In this document: in pieces, positions 30,145 to 39,200 of the stretch
Numbering within the stretch: position 1 is the first letter of the stretch
Layout of the letters: each line of letters begins with the position of its first letter
DNA from: Allochromatium palmeri
Lineage (GTDB): Bacteria > Pseudomonadota > Gammaproteobacteria > Chromatiales > Chromatiaceae
Reading direction: 5' to 3'
DNA: 54,083 bases
NCBI RefSeq assembly: GCF_009720725.1
Contig: NZ_WNKT01000026.1
Location: 1 to 54,083 of the forward strand
Notes under the pieces: model-generated
What the model saw: the letters and a program-made list of their open reading frames with translations, nothing else
The model's database searches: none
Told to the model about the DNA's origin: nothing
Translations under genes and position numbers: made by a program

Positions 30145-30392
30145 ATCCACTGCTGCTCGGCTTTGATATCCTGCTCTCGACTACCCTGCTGGGGCTGGCG
30201 CTCGCCGCGCTCACCAGCCGCGAACCCCGGCGCGGGGTCATTCTTTTCATCGCCTTCGGGCTGCTGCTGGCCCTGGTCTGGGCGCGACTGCGCGCGCCCG
30301 ATCTGGCGCTGGCTGAGGCCGCCATCGGCGCGGGTCTGGCCGGGGCGCTGATGCTGTCCGCGGCCCGACGCGCCGCCCGGAGACGACAATGA
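30141..30392 (+). CDS. MbhD-like (DUF4040) antiporter subunit
   Basis: An 83-residue, three-helix protein. SREPRRGVILFIAFGLLLAL and WARLRAPDLALAEAAIGAGL match the DUF4040/MbhD module, which in canonical Mrp systems is part of the C-terminal end of MrpA. It begins with TTG inside TTGA, where the mrpG stop codon lies, so initiation depends on termination upstream. A free-standing MbhD is typical of the Mbh-type arrangement. Confidence 0.85.
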   Translation: MNPLLLGFDILLSTTLLGLALAALTSREPRRGVILFIAFGLLLALVWARLRAPDLALAEAAIGAGLAGALMLSAARRAARRRQ

Positions 30393-31069
30393 AAGCATCG
30401 AGGCTGCAAACCGTTCTGATCCCACTGCTGCTGTCAGCGATCGGGGCGGTGCTGTTCTGGGCCTTCTGGAGCGGCGTTACCGGTCACGAGGGTGAGCGTC
30501 TGGCCGCATTGGCCCTGGCGCGGGTGCCCGAGTCGGGCGCCAGCAATCCAGTGACCTCGGTCCTGCTCAACTTCCGCGCCTATGACACCCTGATGGAACT
30601 GGCGGTGCTGCTGGCCGCGCTGCTCGGGATCTGGTCGCTCGGCCCGGCGGCCGCGCCTTATCAGCCGGCGGCACTGCTGCTCAACAGCCTGGTCAGCTGG
30701 GTGGTGCCCATGCTGATCATCGCCGGCGGCTATCTGCTCTGGATCGGCGGTCAGGCGCCGGGCGGTGCCTTCCAGGCCGGTGCCCTGCTCGGTGCGGCCG
30801 GCGTGACCCTGGCGCTCTCGGGACGACCGAACGCCGGTCTGCCGGACGAGTCCTGGCTGCGCGTACTCGCTGCACTCGGCACCCTGGTGTTCGTACTCAT
30901 CGGGCTGACGCTCATGTTTCTGGGACTGGGCTTCCTGACCTACCCGCCAGCGCTGGCTAAGGCGCTGATCCTGACCATCGAGACCGGCGCGACCCTGAGC
31001 ATCGGCGCCACCCTGGCGGCGGCCTTCCTCGGCGGACAGCCGCGCGCCACGAGGACCGCCGAACCATGA
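30389..31069 (+). CDS. mrpB: Fused MbhE-like and MrpB antiporter subunit
   Basis: A 226-residue membrane protein joining two modules. Residues 1-85 resemble MbhE (ASNPVTSVLLNFRAYDTLME), the second piece of the MrpA C-terminus. Residues 95-220 form the MnhB/MrpB domain (SWVVPMLIIAGGYLLW, GGQAPGGAFQAGALLGA). In many operons these are separate genes. About six helices are predicted. It overlaps both neighbours by 4 bp. Confidence 0.87.
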   Translation: MKASRLQTVLIPLLLSAIGAVLFWAFWSGVTGHEGERLAALALARVPESGASNPVTSVLLNFRAYDTLMELAVLLAALLGIWSLGPAAAPYQPAALLLNSLVSWVVPMLIIAGGYLLWIGGQAPGGAFQAGALLGAAGVTLALSGRPNAGLPDESWLRVLAALGTLVFVLIGLTLMFLGLGFLTYPPALAKALILTIETGATLSIGATLAAAFLGGQPRATRTAEP

Positions 31070-31413
31070 GCCACGAGATTCTAATCACCCAGCTGCTGTA
31101 TGGCGGTGCGGGGCTGCTGTTCTTCCTGCTCGGTGTCTGGTCCTTCATCAGCCACGAACCCCTGTGGCGCAAGCTGATCGCGCTCAACATCATGGGCGCC
31201 GGTGTCTTCCATGTCCTGGTCGCGGTCGCCTATCGCGGGCTGGACGCGCCGCCCGATCCGGTCCCGCACGCCCTGGTGTTGACCGGGATCGTGGTCGCAG
31301 TCAGCGCCACGGCGCTGGCATTGGCGTTCGGTCGACGTCTGGACCGCGAGGATAGTGAACGGACGCCCGAGGTTCAGGGAGTCGATGATCGGGAGGACGG
31401 AACCCATGTTTGA
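31066..31413 (+). CDS. mrpC: Mrp/Mnh antiporter subunit C (NuoK-like)
   Basis: A 115-residue, three-helix protein homologous to NuoK: LYGGAGLLFFLLGVWSFISH, LIALNIMGAGVFHVLV and PVPHALVLTGIVVAVSATAL cover the three helices. The usual acidic residue in the helix before NIMG is not evident here; NuoK-family members use such residues in proton passage. It overlaps the first ND-type subunit by 8 bp. The C-terminal 20 residues are charged and not conserved in the family. Confidence 0.9.
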   Translation: MSHEILITQLLYGGAGLLFFLLGVWSFISHEPLWRKLIALNIMGAGVFHVLVAVAYRGLDAPPDPVPHALVLTGIVVAVSATALALAFGRRLDREDSERTPEVQGVDDREDGTHV

Positions 31414-32842
31414 TCCATTGGCGCTTGCGGTTGCCCTGCCGCTGCTCGGGGCGCTGCTCGTCACCATGCTTCCCGGCTGGTCGCGCGCTCTGGGGATGCT
31501 CACCGCGCTGGCGACCACCGTCGTGGCCCTGTGGCTGACCGTCACGGTCTGGGGCGGCGCGAGCCTGCACTCGGATCTCGGCGGCTGGGGCGTGCCGCTC
31601 GGCATTGCGCTGCGCGCCGATGGTCTGGCGGCGGCGCTGGTGGCCATGGCCAATCTGGTCGCACTGGCCATCAGTATCAATGCCACCGGCTATTTCGGCA
31701 CGGCTGAGTCGAGCCGGAAGTTCTGGCCGCTGTGGCTGCTGCTGTGGAGTGCGCTCAACGGGTTGTTCCTGGCCGCCGATCTGTTCAACCTCTATGTGAT
31801 GCTGGAGTTGCTGGGACTCTCCGCGGCCGCACTGGGCGCGCTCACCGGCACCCGCGAGGCGGCCGAGGCCAATCTGCGCTATCTGCTGGTGGGCCTGCTC
31901 GGTTCCATGACCTATCTGCTCGGGGTGGCACTGCTCTATACCGCCTATGGCACCCTGGATCTGGAGCAGGTGGCCGCATCGCTGACGCCCGGCCCCGTGG
32001 CCTTGTCGGCGCTGGCGCTGATGGTCGGCGGGCTGTTGCTCAAAGCGGCGCTGTTTCCGCTGCACTTCTGGCTGCCGCCGGCCCATGCTAACGCACCAGC
32101 ACCAGTCAGCGCGGCGCTTTCGGCGCTGGTGGTCAAGGCGGCGATCTATCTGGTGTTGCGGCTGTGGCTGGATCTGTTCGACGGGATCGTCACCGAAGCG
32201 GCCGGGATGCTGCTGGGTCTGCTCGGGGCGGGCGCGGTGCTCTGGGGTTCCTGGCGGGCACTGCGGGCTGAGCGGCTCAAGCTGCTGGCGGCTTATTCGA
32301 CCGTGGCCCAGGTCGGCTATCTGTTCATGTTCCTGCCGCTGCTGACGGCGACTCCCGACGGACCTGAGCGCGAACGTCTGCTTACGGCGCTGGTGCTGCT
32401 GGCGCTTACCCATGGCTTCGCCAAGGCTGGATTCTTTCTCGCCGCCGGGCTGGTGCAAAAGAGCACCGGGCATGATCGCATTCGCGAACTCGGCGGCGCG
32501 GCCCAGAGTCTGCCGGCCGCGACCTTCACCCTGGGTCTGGCGGGCGTGGCCCTGATCGGGCTGCCGCCGAGCGGCACCTTCTTCGCTAAATGGGTGCTGG
32601 TCGGGCAGGCCATTGCCCTGGGTCAATGGTGGTGGGCGCTGGTGGTGATGGCCGGCACCCTGCTGGCGGCGGCCTATGTGTTCCGGGTGCTGGCGCGCGC
32701 CTTCAACCGCGAGCCGACGCCCAAGTGCTTTCTGACCGATCCGCGCACCGAGATCCCGGCCCTGCTGCTGGCCGCGCTCTCGGCCCTGGGCGTCGGTCTG
32801 GCCGCCCAGCCCATCGCCGTCCTGCTCGGAGCGGGAGACTGA
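31406..32842 (+). CDS. mrpD: Mrp/Mnh antiporter subunit D (ND-type), first copy
   Basis: A 478-residue polytopic protein of the NuoL/M/N-MrpD family, about 14 helices. The expected proton-path residues are present: the TM5 Glu (YVMLELLGLSAA), the TM7 Lys (LLLKAALFPLHFWLPPAHANAP), the TM8 Lys (LVVKAAIYLVLR) and the TM12 Lys (FFAKWVLV). The ATG at 31406 follows GGAGGA. This copy is the closest to classical MrpD and MbhH. Confidence 0.92.
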   Translation: MFDPLALAVALPLLGALLVTMLPGWSRALGMLTALATTVVALWLTVTVWGGASLHSDLGGWGVPLGIALRADGLAAALVAMANLVALAISINATGYFGTAESSRKFWPLWLLLWSALNGLFLAADLFNLYVMLELLGLSAAALGALTGTREAAEANLRYLLVGLLGSMTYLLGVALLYTAYGTLDLEQVAASLTPGPVALSALALMVGGLLLKAALFPLHFWLPPAHANAPAPVSAALSALVVKAAIYLVLRLWLDLFDGIVTEAAGMLLGLLGAGAVLWGSWRALRAERLKLLAAYSTVAQVGYLFMFLPLLTATPDGPERERLLTALVLLALTHGFAKAGFFLAAGLVQKSTGHDRIRELGGAAQSLPAATFTLGLAGVALIGLPPSGTFFAKWVLVGQAIALGQWWWALVVMAGTLLAAAYVFRVLARAFNREPTPKCFLTDPRTEIPALLLAALSALGVGLAAQPIAVLLGAGD

Positions 32843-32846
32843 ACGC

Positions 32847-34346
32847 ATGAATCTCGATCCCTATCTACCACTGGCCATCGTGCTCAGTTCCGCCCTGCCG
32901 GGCGCGCTCATCTTCTTTCTGGGCGAGGACAGCTACCGGCTGCGAACCGCACTCAATCTGTTCGGCGCGCTGCTGAAGATCATCCTCGTCGGCTGGATGA
33001 TCTGGGGCGTGTTCCACGGCCATGTCTACGAGAGCCGGCTGACGCTGATGCCGGGTCTGGAGCTGGTGCTGAGCGCCGATGCGCTCTCGGTGCTGTTCGT
33101 GGCACTGTCGACCGTGCTGTGGTTGGTCACGACCATCTACGCCATCGGCTATCTGGAGCACTCGCCCAACCGCAGCCGCTTCTTCGGTTTCTTCAGTCTC
33201 TGCGTCTCGGCGACCGTGGGCATCGCGCTCTCGGGGAATCTGATGACCTTCGTGGTCTTCTACGAGATCCTCACGCTGGCCACCTATCCGCTGGTCGCTC
33301 ATCGCGGCACGCCGGATGCCGATCACGGCGCTAAGGTCTATCTGGCCTATACCATGAGCGGCGGCGTGCTGCTGTTTGTCGGTGCGGTCTGGCTCCAGAC
33401 CCTGGTCGGTCAACTGACCTTCACCCAGGGCGGTCTGCTCGGGGCGGCGCCCGAGGCGCTGCACGGTCAGTTCATCCTGATCTTCTTCCTGTTGCTGGCC
33501 GGGCTGGGTGTGAAAGCCGCGCTGGTGCCGCTGCACGGCTGGCTGCCGCAGGCGATGGTCGCACCGGCGCCGGTCAGCGCCCTGTTGCACGCCGTCGCTG
33601 TGGTCAAGGCCGGCGCCTTTGGCATCGTGCGCCTGGTCTACGACGTCTATGGTGTCGAATTTGCCGATGATTTGGGACTGCTGACCGTGCTCGGCGTGCT
33701 GGCGGCTACCACCATCATCTATGGCTCGCTCAAGGCGCTGTCGCAGGACGGGCTGAAGAAACGGCTGGCCTATTCGACCGTCAGTCAGGTGTCCTATATC
33801 GCGCTCGGCGCCTCGGTGCTCGGTCCGATCGCCACCATCGGTGGTCTGGTGCATCTGGTCCACCAGGGCATCATGAAGATCACGCTGTTTTTCTGTGCCG
33901 GCAACTATGCCGAGACGCTCGGCGTGCACAAGGTCAGCGAGATGAACGGCATCGGTCGGCGCATGCCCTGGACCACGCTCGCCTTCACGGTCGGAGCACT
34001 CGGCATGATCGGTATTCCGCCGGTGGCCGGGTTCATCACCAAGTGGTACCTGGGTCTGGGCGCGGCTACGGCCGGGGCCTACTGGGTAATCGTCGTGCTG
34101 CTCGTCAGCAGTCTGCTCAATGCCGCCTATTTCCTGCCGATCCTCTATCGCGCCTGGTTCCGTCCGCCGCCGGATCAATGGCCGGAGGAGGCTGTGCTCT
34201 CGAAACGGCTGGAGACGGCGCCCGCTCTGCTCTGGCCGCCGGTGGTGACAGCGCTGCTGGCGGTGGTGGCGGGATTGCTGGCGGCGGCGCCTTTCAGTCC
34301 GCTCGAATGGGCAACCCTGATCGCCGAACGGGAGTATGGGCGATGA
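32847..34346 (+). CDS. ND-type antiporter subunit, second copy
   Basis: A 499-residue NuoL/M/MrpD-family protein. The key residues are intact: Glu in TM5 (VVFYEILTLATYPL), Lys in TM7 (LGVKAALVPLHGWLP), Lys in TM8 (VAVVKAGAFGIVR) and Lys in TM12 (FITKWYLGLG). LHAVAVVKAG and the TM5 context recall NuoM and MbhH rather than MrpD. It starts 4 bp after the first copy and overlaps the third by 4 bp. It is likely a functional second pumping unit. Confidence 0.9.
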   Translation: MNLDPYLPLAIVLSSALPGALIFFLGEDSYRLRTALNLFGALLKIILVGWMIWGVFHGHVYESRLTLMPGLELVLSADALSVLFVALSTVLWLVTTIYAIGYLEHSPNRSRFFGFFSLCVSATVGIALSGNLMTFVVFYEILTLATYPLVAHRGTPDADHGAKVYLAYTMSGGVLLFVGAVWLQTLVGQLTFTQGGLLGAAPEALHGQFILIFFLLLAGLGVKAALVPLHGWLPQAMVAPAPVSALLHAVAVVKAGAFGIVRLVYDVYGVEFADDLGLLTVLGVLAATTIIYGSLKALSQDGLKKRLAYSTVSQVSYIALGASVLGPIATIGGLVHLVHQGIMKITLFFCAGNYAETLGVHKVSEMNGIGRRMPWTTLAFTVGALGMIGIPPVAGFITKWYLGLGAATAGAYWVIVVLLVSSLLNAAYFLPILYRAWFRPPPDQWPEEAVLSKRLETAPALLWPPVVTALLAVVAGLLAAAPFSPLEWATLIAEREYGR

Positions 34347-36076
34347 GCGGGCTGCTGTTGGCAGTGGTGTTGGTGCCGCTGCTGCTTGCGCCGCTCGTCG
34401 TGCATCCGGCGTGGCGCTGGTTGGTACTGATCGCGCCGCTGCCCGCGCTCGCCAGTCTGGCGCTGCTGCCGCCGGACGCGACCCTGGAGCTGCCCTGGCT
34501 GCTGCTCGGCACGGCGCTCGGACTCGACGAGACGACCTGGGTCTTTCTGCTGTTCACGACGCTGGTGTGGTCGCTGGCCGCCGTGCCGGTCGTCGAGCGT
34601 CTGGGCACGGCGGCGGGGACCGGGCGCTTCCGGCTACTGTTCCTGCTCGCGCTCGCCGGCAATCTGTGGCTGATCCTGGCGCGCGAGCCGGTCGGGTTCT
34701 ATGTCGGCTTCGCCATCATGGGACTGGCGGCCTATGGGTTGATCCTGCATCCGGGCGGTCTGATGCGCCGGCGGGCGGGCCGCGTCTATCTGGCCATGAC
34801 CCTGATCGGCGAGCTGGCACTGTTCGTGGCGCTGCTACTGATGGCCCAGACTCAGGGCGTGACCTGGAGCCTGCCGGCGACCTCGGCACCCGATGGGACG
34901 GTGATCGCGCTGCTACTGCTCGGACTCGGTATCAAGGCCGGACTCATGCCGCTGCATCCCTGGCTGCCGCTGGCCTATGGCGCCGCACCCGCACCGGCCG
35001 CCGCCGTGCTGAGCGGGGCCATGAGCAAGGTCGCACTGCTCGGCTGGCTGCGGCTGCTGCCGCTGGGACAGGTCGCGCTGCCCGAATGGGGGATGCTGTT
35101 CGTATGGCTGGGGCTGGTCAGTCTGCTGGTGGCGCTGGGCGTGGGGCTGGTGCAGACCGATCCGCGCCGCGTGCTGGCTTATTCGAGCATCAGCAAGGCC
35201 GGGCTGTTCGTGCTGCTGCTGGGGCTGCTGTTGCTTGAACCGACACTAACGCCGATCGGAGTTGGGGCGCTGACGCTCTATGCCGCGCATCATGCGCTGG
35301 TCAAGTCAGGACTGTTTCTGGGGCTGGGATTGCGCGATCTGGATCCGGCACGGCCGCTGGTGCGCGCGGGGCTGATTCTGCTGGCACTGGCGCTGGCAGG
35401 TGCGCCTCTGACCAGCGGCGCGCTGGCCAAGTCTGTCGCCAAGCCGGTGCTGGTCTCGCCGGGCTGGATCTGGCTCGATCTGGCGCTGATGCTGGCGACG
35501 GTGGCGACGATGTTGCTGATGGCGCGCTTCGTTTGGCTGATCTGGCCGGCGCCGGGTGTTGATGATGGGCATCGCGGCGCTCTGCCCATGCTACGAACCT
35601 CCAACGACACTCAAGCGCCGGTTGGCTCCCAACCCGCCTTTCCGATCTGGAGTCTCGCGGCCTGGATCCTGCTACTCGGACTGGTCGCGGGCTTCCCATT
35701 CGTGCTCGGCGAACCCTCGGCCTGGCCGACCAATGCCGGAGCCATGCTCATCGCCGGGCTGATCGCCGCACCGCTGGCGCTCGCCATCTGGCGTCGGGCG
35801 CCCGGTTCGGGGCGTCGCGTGCGGCGGCGTAGCTTGGGTGATCTGGTGGTTCTGATCGAGCCGATCCTGGCCGCTCAGCTCTGGACCGGGCGCGCGCTGT
35901 TTGGACGCTGGAACGCAACGGTCGAGGCGGCGCGCGCGCATCTCTATAGTCTGGGCGAGCGGGTCGGTTCGCCGCCGCCCGATCCCGAGCGGACATTGCG
36001 CGCCTGGCCCACCGCCGGCTGGCTGTGGCTGGGCGTGACCGTGCTCCTCCTGCTACTGGTCCTGGTCGCGCCATGA
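34343..36076 (+). CDS. ND-type antiporter subunit, third copy, lacking TM5 glutamate
   Basis: A 577-residue member of the same superfamily with a longer C-terminal end. TM7 and TM8 lysines remain (GIKAGLMPLHPWLP; GAMSKVALLGWLR), as does a TM12 Lys (SGALAKSVAK). In TM5 the segment reads VGFAIMGLAAYGL, so the conserved Glu is replaced by Ala. The C-terminal 90 residues form a basic amphipathic stretch and a final helix, as in NuoL-like ends. It is closely similar to the next gene, pointing to a tandem duplication. The ATG overlaps the upstream stop as ATGA; an upstream in-frame extension overlaps that gene and is not used. Confidence 0.88.
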   Translation: MSGLLLAVVLVPLLLAPLVVHPAWRWLVLIAPLPALASLALLPPDATLELPWLLLGTALGLDETTWVFLLFTTLVWSLAAVPVVERLGTAAGTGRFRLLFLLALAGNLWLILAREPVGFYVGFAIMGLAAYGLILHPGGLMRRRAGRVYLAMTLIGELALFVALLLMAQTQGVTWSLPATSAPDGTVIALLLLGLGIKAGLMPLHPWLPLAYGAAPAPAAAVLSGAMSKVALLGWLRLLPLGQVALPEWGMLFVWLGLVSLLVALGVGLVQTDPRRVLAYSSISKAGLFVLLLGLLLLEPTLTPIGVGALTLYAAHHALVKSGLFLGLGLRDLDPARPLVRAGLILLALALAGAPLTSGALAKSVAKPVLVSPGWIWLDLALMLATVATMLLMARFVWLIWPAPGVDDGHRGALPMLRTSNDTQAPVGSQPAFPIWSLAAWILLLGLVAGFPFVLGEPSAWPTNAGAMLIAGLIAAPLALAIWRRAPGSGRRVRRRSLGDLVVLIEPILAAQLWTGRALFGRWNATVEAARAHLYSLGERVGSPPPDPERTLRAWPTAGWLWLGVTVLLLLLVLVAP

Positions 36077-37755
36077 CACTGCTGCTGATCCTGAGCTGGC
36101 TGTGGCCCCTGCTACTCGCGCCGCTGGTGCTCCAGCCCCGGCGGCACTGGCTGGTCGCGCTCGCGCCCCTGCCGGCGCTGGCGACGGCGCTGTGGATTCC
36201 AGCCGGCACCCGGATCGAGCTGCCCTGGCTGCTGATCGGTGCCACCCTGGGTCTGGACACGCCGGGACGGATCTTTCTCGGCTTCACCGCCCTGCTGTGG
36301 CTGGTCGCCGCCGTCCACGCCATCCGCGCCCTGCGTGACAGTCCGCACGCTGGACGCTTCTATCTGTTCTTCCTGCTGGCGATGGCGGGCAATCTGTGGC
36401 TGATCGTCGCGCTCGATCTGGCGAGCTTCTACACCGGCTTCGCGCTCATGGGGCTGGCCTCCTATGGTCTGGTCATCCACGATGGACAGCGTGAATCGCT
36501 GCGCGCCGGCAAGGTCTATCTGATCCTGACCCTGCTCGGCGAGACCACGCTCTTCATGGCGCTGGTGCTGATCGCGCACCAGACCGGCTCGCTCGCGCCC
36601 TCAGCCTCCGCACTGGCCGCACTCGACGATCTGGCCATCGGGCTGCTGATCCTGGGATTGGCGGTCAAGGCCGGCCTGATGCCGCTGCACGTCTGGCTGC
36701 CATTGGCGCATCCGGCCGCGCCCGTGCCGGCGAGCGCGGTCCTGAGCGGAACCATGATCAAGGCCGCGCTGCTCGGCTGGCTGCGTTTCCTGCCGCTTGG
36801 CGCGCTGGCACTGCCGCACTGGGGGTGGCTGCTGGTGCTGGCCGGGCTAATCACGGCGATACTGGCCCCGCTGATCGGCCTGATCCAGACCAACCCCAAG
36901 GTGGTGCTGGCCTATTCGAGTGTGGCCAAGATGGGTTTCATGACCCTGGCGCTGGGGATGCTGCTGATCGAGCCCGCGCTGGCTCCGGTCGGCGTGCTGG
37001 CGCTCGCCTTCTATGCCGGACACCATGCCCTGACCAAGGGTGGACTCTTCCTCGGGGTCGGATTGCGTCACACGAGCGGGCACCAGCCAATGATCCTCGC
37101 CGGGCTGAGCCTGTTGGTGCTGGTCATGATCGGCGTGCCACTCACCGGCGGCGCCATTGCTAAGGATGAACTCAAGCCGGTACTGGAGACGCTCGACTGG
37201 GTCTGGCTCAGCGCTGGGCTGGGGCTGGCGGCCGTGGTCACGGCGCTGCTGATGGCGCGTTTTCTGTGGCTGATGTGGCAGACCGCGCCGCATCCCGAGC
37301 CGGGCTACCGGCTGGCGGGCACGGCTTGGGGGCTGCTGATCGGTGTGATCCTGGTGCTGCCGCTGGTCGTGGCGCTCGGCGGCGGGGTCAAGCTCGGCTG
37401 GACGACTAATCTCGACCGCTTGGCGATCGCCCTGGCGCTCGGGCTGCCGGTGCTGCTGGCGGCGCTCCAGCGTCCGGGCACGCTCGACGGGATGCTCGAC
37501 CGTATCCCGCCCGGTGATCTGCTGGAGGCGCTGCGTCCACTGCCGCCGCTGTGGCGCTGGAGTCAGCGTTGGATGCGTTGCCGCTGGCTGGTCTGGCGTG
37601 AGCGTCTGCTTGGGCCTCGGCGTGACTGGATCGACCGGCAGTGGCACGCGACCCGCGCCAGCTCGGTCGAGCGTCGGATGGCGCGCTGGCTGGTCGCGGG
37701 TACGCTCTGGATCGGGCTGCTGCTACTCATCGGACTGATGGTGATCCCGCGATGA
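36073..37755 (+). CDS. ND-type antiporter subunit, fourth copy, lacking TM5 glutamate
   Basis: A 560-residue paralogue of the preceding protein: compare PLLLAPLV, ELPWLL, GNLWLI, GLMPLH and LGWLRFLPLG in both. The TM5 position is again Ala (TGFALMGLASYGL). TM7 Lys (AVKAGLMPLHVWLP), TM8 Lys (TMIKAALLGWLR) and TM12 Lys (GAIAKDELKP) are kept. The C-terminal 100 residues are Trp/Arg-rich and end in a helix. The ATG overlaps the upstream stop as ATGA, and its own TGA overlaps the start of the broken UPF0126 gene. Confidence 0.88.
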   Translation: MTLLLILSWLWPLLLAPLVLQPRRHWLVALAPLPALATALWIPAGTRIELPWLLIGATLGLDTPGRIFLGFTALLWLVAAVHAIRALRDSPHAGRFYLFFLLAMAGNLWLIVALDLASFYTGFALMGLASYGLVIHDGQRESLRAGKVYLILTLLGETTLFMALVLIAHQTGSLAPSASALAALDDLAIGLLILGLAVKAGLMPLHVWLPLAHPAAPVPASAVLSGTMIKAALLGWLRFLPLGALALPHWGWLLVLAGLITAILAPLIGLIQTNPKVVLAYSSVAKMGFMTLALGMLLIEPALAPVGVLALAFYAGHHALTKGGLFLGVGLRHTSGHQPMILAGLSLLVLVMIGVPLTGGAIAKDELKPVLETLDWVWLSAGLGLAAVVTALLMARFLWLMWQTAPHPEPGYRLAGTAWGLLIGVILVLPLVVALGGGVKLGWTTNLDRLAIALALGLPVLLAALQRPGTLDGMLDRIPPGDLLEALRPLPPLWRWSQRWMRCRWLVWRERLLGPRRDWIDRQWHATRASSVERRMARWLVAGTLWIGLLLLIGLMVIPR

Positions 37756-38048
37756 CGCTGGATTTATCGAAGATCCCGCTCGATCAGTTGATGTATGGCC
37801 TCAGTCTGGGCGCGGTGGCGATGATGGCCGCCACCGGTGTCCTGTAGGCCGGGCGCAAGCGCTTCGATCTGTTCGGCATGGTGGTCGTGGCACTGGCCGC
37901 CGCGCTCGGGGGCGGCTCGCTGCGCGATGTGCTGCTCGATCGACCTGTGTTCTGGGTCGCCGATCAGACCTATCTGATCGCTTCGCTCATCGCGGCGAGC
38001 TTGCGAGCCGTTCGGCACGAATGGATTCGTCTTGGCTCTTGTTCATAA
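37752..38048 (+). pseudogene. Broken UPF0126/TRIC-type membrane protein gene
   Basis: The frame starts ATG inside the ATGA of the previous gene and reads MTLDLSKIPLDQLMYGLS to TGVL, then a TAG at 37845, then in the same frame [30 protein letters not shown] and [18 protein letters not shown]. The last blocks are unmistakable UPF0126 (YadS/TRIC-like) sequence. The family is about 200 residues; here the match stops near codon 85 and the frame closes at 38048. So there is one amber codon inside and the second half is missing. It would have been the last gene of the antiporter operon. Confidence 0.82.
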
Positions 38049-39188
38049 GCGGTCGCTCAGGTCGCGCATGGCGAAACCGCTCCAGGGTCCATCGACGCCC
38101 TTGGCGAGTCCGAGTACCTTGAAGCGCTCGCCCATGGCTGTCGGCAGGAGCAACTGTTTGGCCCCTAGCGCTTGGTCGAGTGCAGCCTCCGGCGCCACGG
38201 CCTGCATCAACCGATCGATGCCGCAGCCAATTAAGAAGTGTGCTTGGGTGGTGAAACCGGCCGGCTCGAATCCGGCCGCGACGCTGGCCTCGGCGACGGC
38301 CGTGAAGTCGACATGCGCCGTGATGTCCTGGAGTCCGAGCTGGACATAGGGGTCGGAGTGGGCCTGATGACGATGGTGACAGCGTAGCGTGCCCATGTGA
38401 CGCTCGGGCTGATAGTACTCGGCGCGCGGATAGCCGTAGTCGATCAGGAGGGCCAGACCGCGCTCCAGCGTGCTCGATAGTGCCGCGAGCCATGGAGCCA
38501 GACGCAGATTGATCTCGGACTCGTAGCCGGGCGCGTCGGCTAACCCCGCCGCTTGCAGTGTGGAAACCGTCTCGATCAGTCCGGGCGAGATCGGCGGGAC
38601 GGCGACCTCGACGAGTCGACCATCCGCCTCAGTGACGCCGATCTCCAGGATCTCGCCGTCCGTGCCGATGCGAAAGCGATGCACCGGCATGGCATCCAGC
38701 ACTTCGTTGGCGATCACGACTCCAGCGAAACACTCGGGTAGGGTCGTCAGCCAGTCGCAGCGGGCGAGTAGATGCGGCGCGGCGGTTTGGATGGCGGCAC
38801 GCTGGCGTTCCTGGAGATCCGGGCTGGGTTCGAGGATCCGATAGCGCTTGGGTAGCCGCTCCAGTGCTTCTAGTTCCAGCAGAATCTGCACGGCCAGCGC
38901 CCCGCTACCGGCACCGAATTCCAGGATCTCGCCGCCGTCGAGCCGCTCCAGCACTTCGGCGCACTGGACGGCAAGACAGCGCCCGAACAGCGGCGAGAGT
39001 TCGGGCGCGGTGACGAAATCCCCGCCCGGCCCGAACTTGGGCGCTCCGGCAACGTAGTAGCCGAGTCCGGGCGCATAGAGCGCCAGCTCCATGAAGCGAT
39101 CGAAGGGGAGCACGCTGCCCCGCGCCCGGATCTCGGCGCGGATACGATCTTCGAGCCGACGGCTGATATCGGTTGCGTGGTCAGTCAT
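38043..39188 (-). CDS. SAM-dependent methyltransferase, MidA/NDUFAF7 family
   Basis: A 381-residue COG1565-type methyltransferase. The N-terminal signature [20 protein letters not shown] and [21 protein letters not shown] are specific to this family. The SAM motif is [13 protein letters not shown] near residue 90; [19 protein letters not shown] and [12 protein letters not shown] follow. The eukaryotic member NDUFAF7 methylates an arginine of a complex I subunit; the bacterial substrate is not known. The location next to ND-type antiporter genes is suggestive but it is on the opposite strand. Its 3' end just meets the UPF0126 remnant. Confidence 0.9.
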   Translation of the reverse strand: MTDHATDISRRLEDRIRAEIRARGSVLPFDRFMELALYAPGLGYYVAGAPKFGPGGDFVTAPELSPLFGRCLAVQCAEVLERLDGGEILEFGAGSGALAVQILLELEALERLPKRYRILEPSPDLQERQRAAIQTAAPHLLARCDWLTTLPECFAGVVIANEVLDAMPVHRFRIGTDGEILEIGVTEADGRLVEVAVPPISPGLIETVSTLQAAGLADAPGYESEINLRLAPWLAALSSTLERGLALLIDYGYPRAEYYQPERHMGTLRCHHRHQAHSDPYVQLGLQDITAHVDFTAVAEASVAAGFEPAGFTTQAHFLIGCGIDRLMQAVAPEAALDQALGAKQLLLPTAMGERFKVLGLAKGVDGPWSGFAMRDLSDRL

Positions 39189-39200
39189 GGCGCAGTCTCA

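Noticed and set aside
31301-34178. Long Gln/His/Arg-rich open frames opposite the antiporter genes
   Set aside because: Antisense to strongly hydrophobic membrane-protein codons, which always yields such charged shadow proteins; no start signals.
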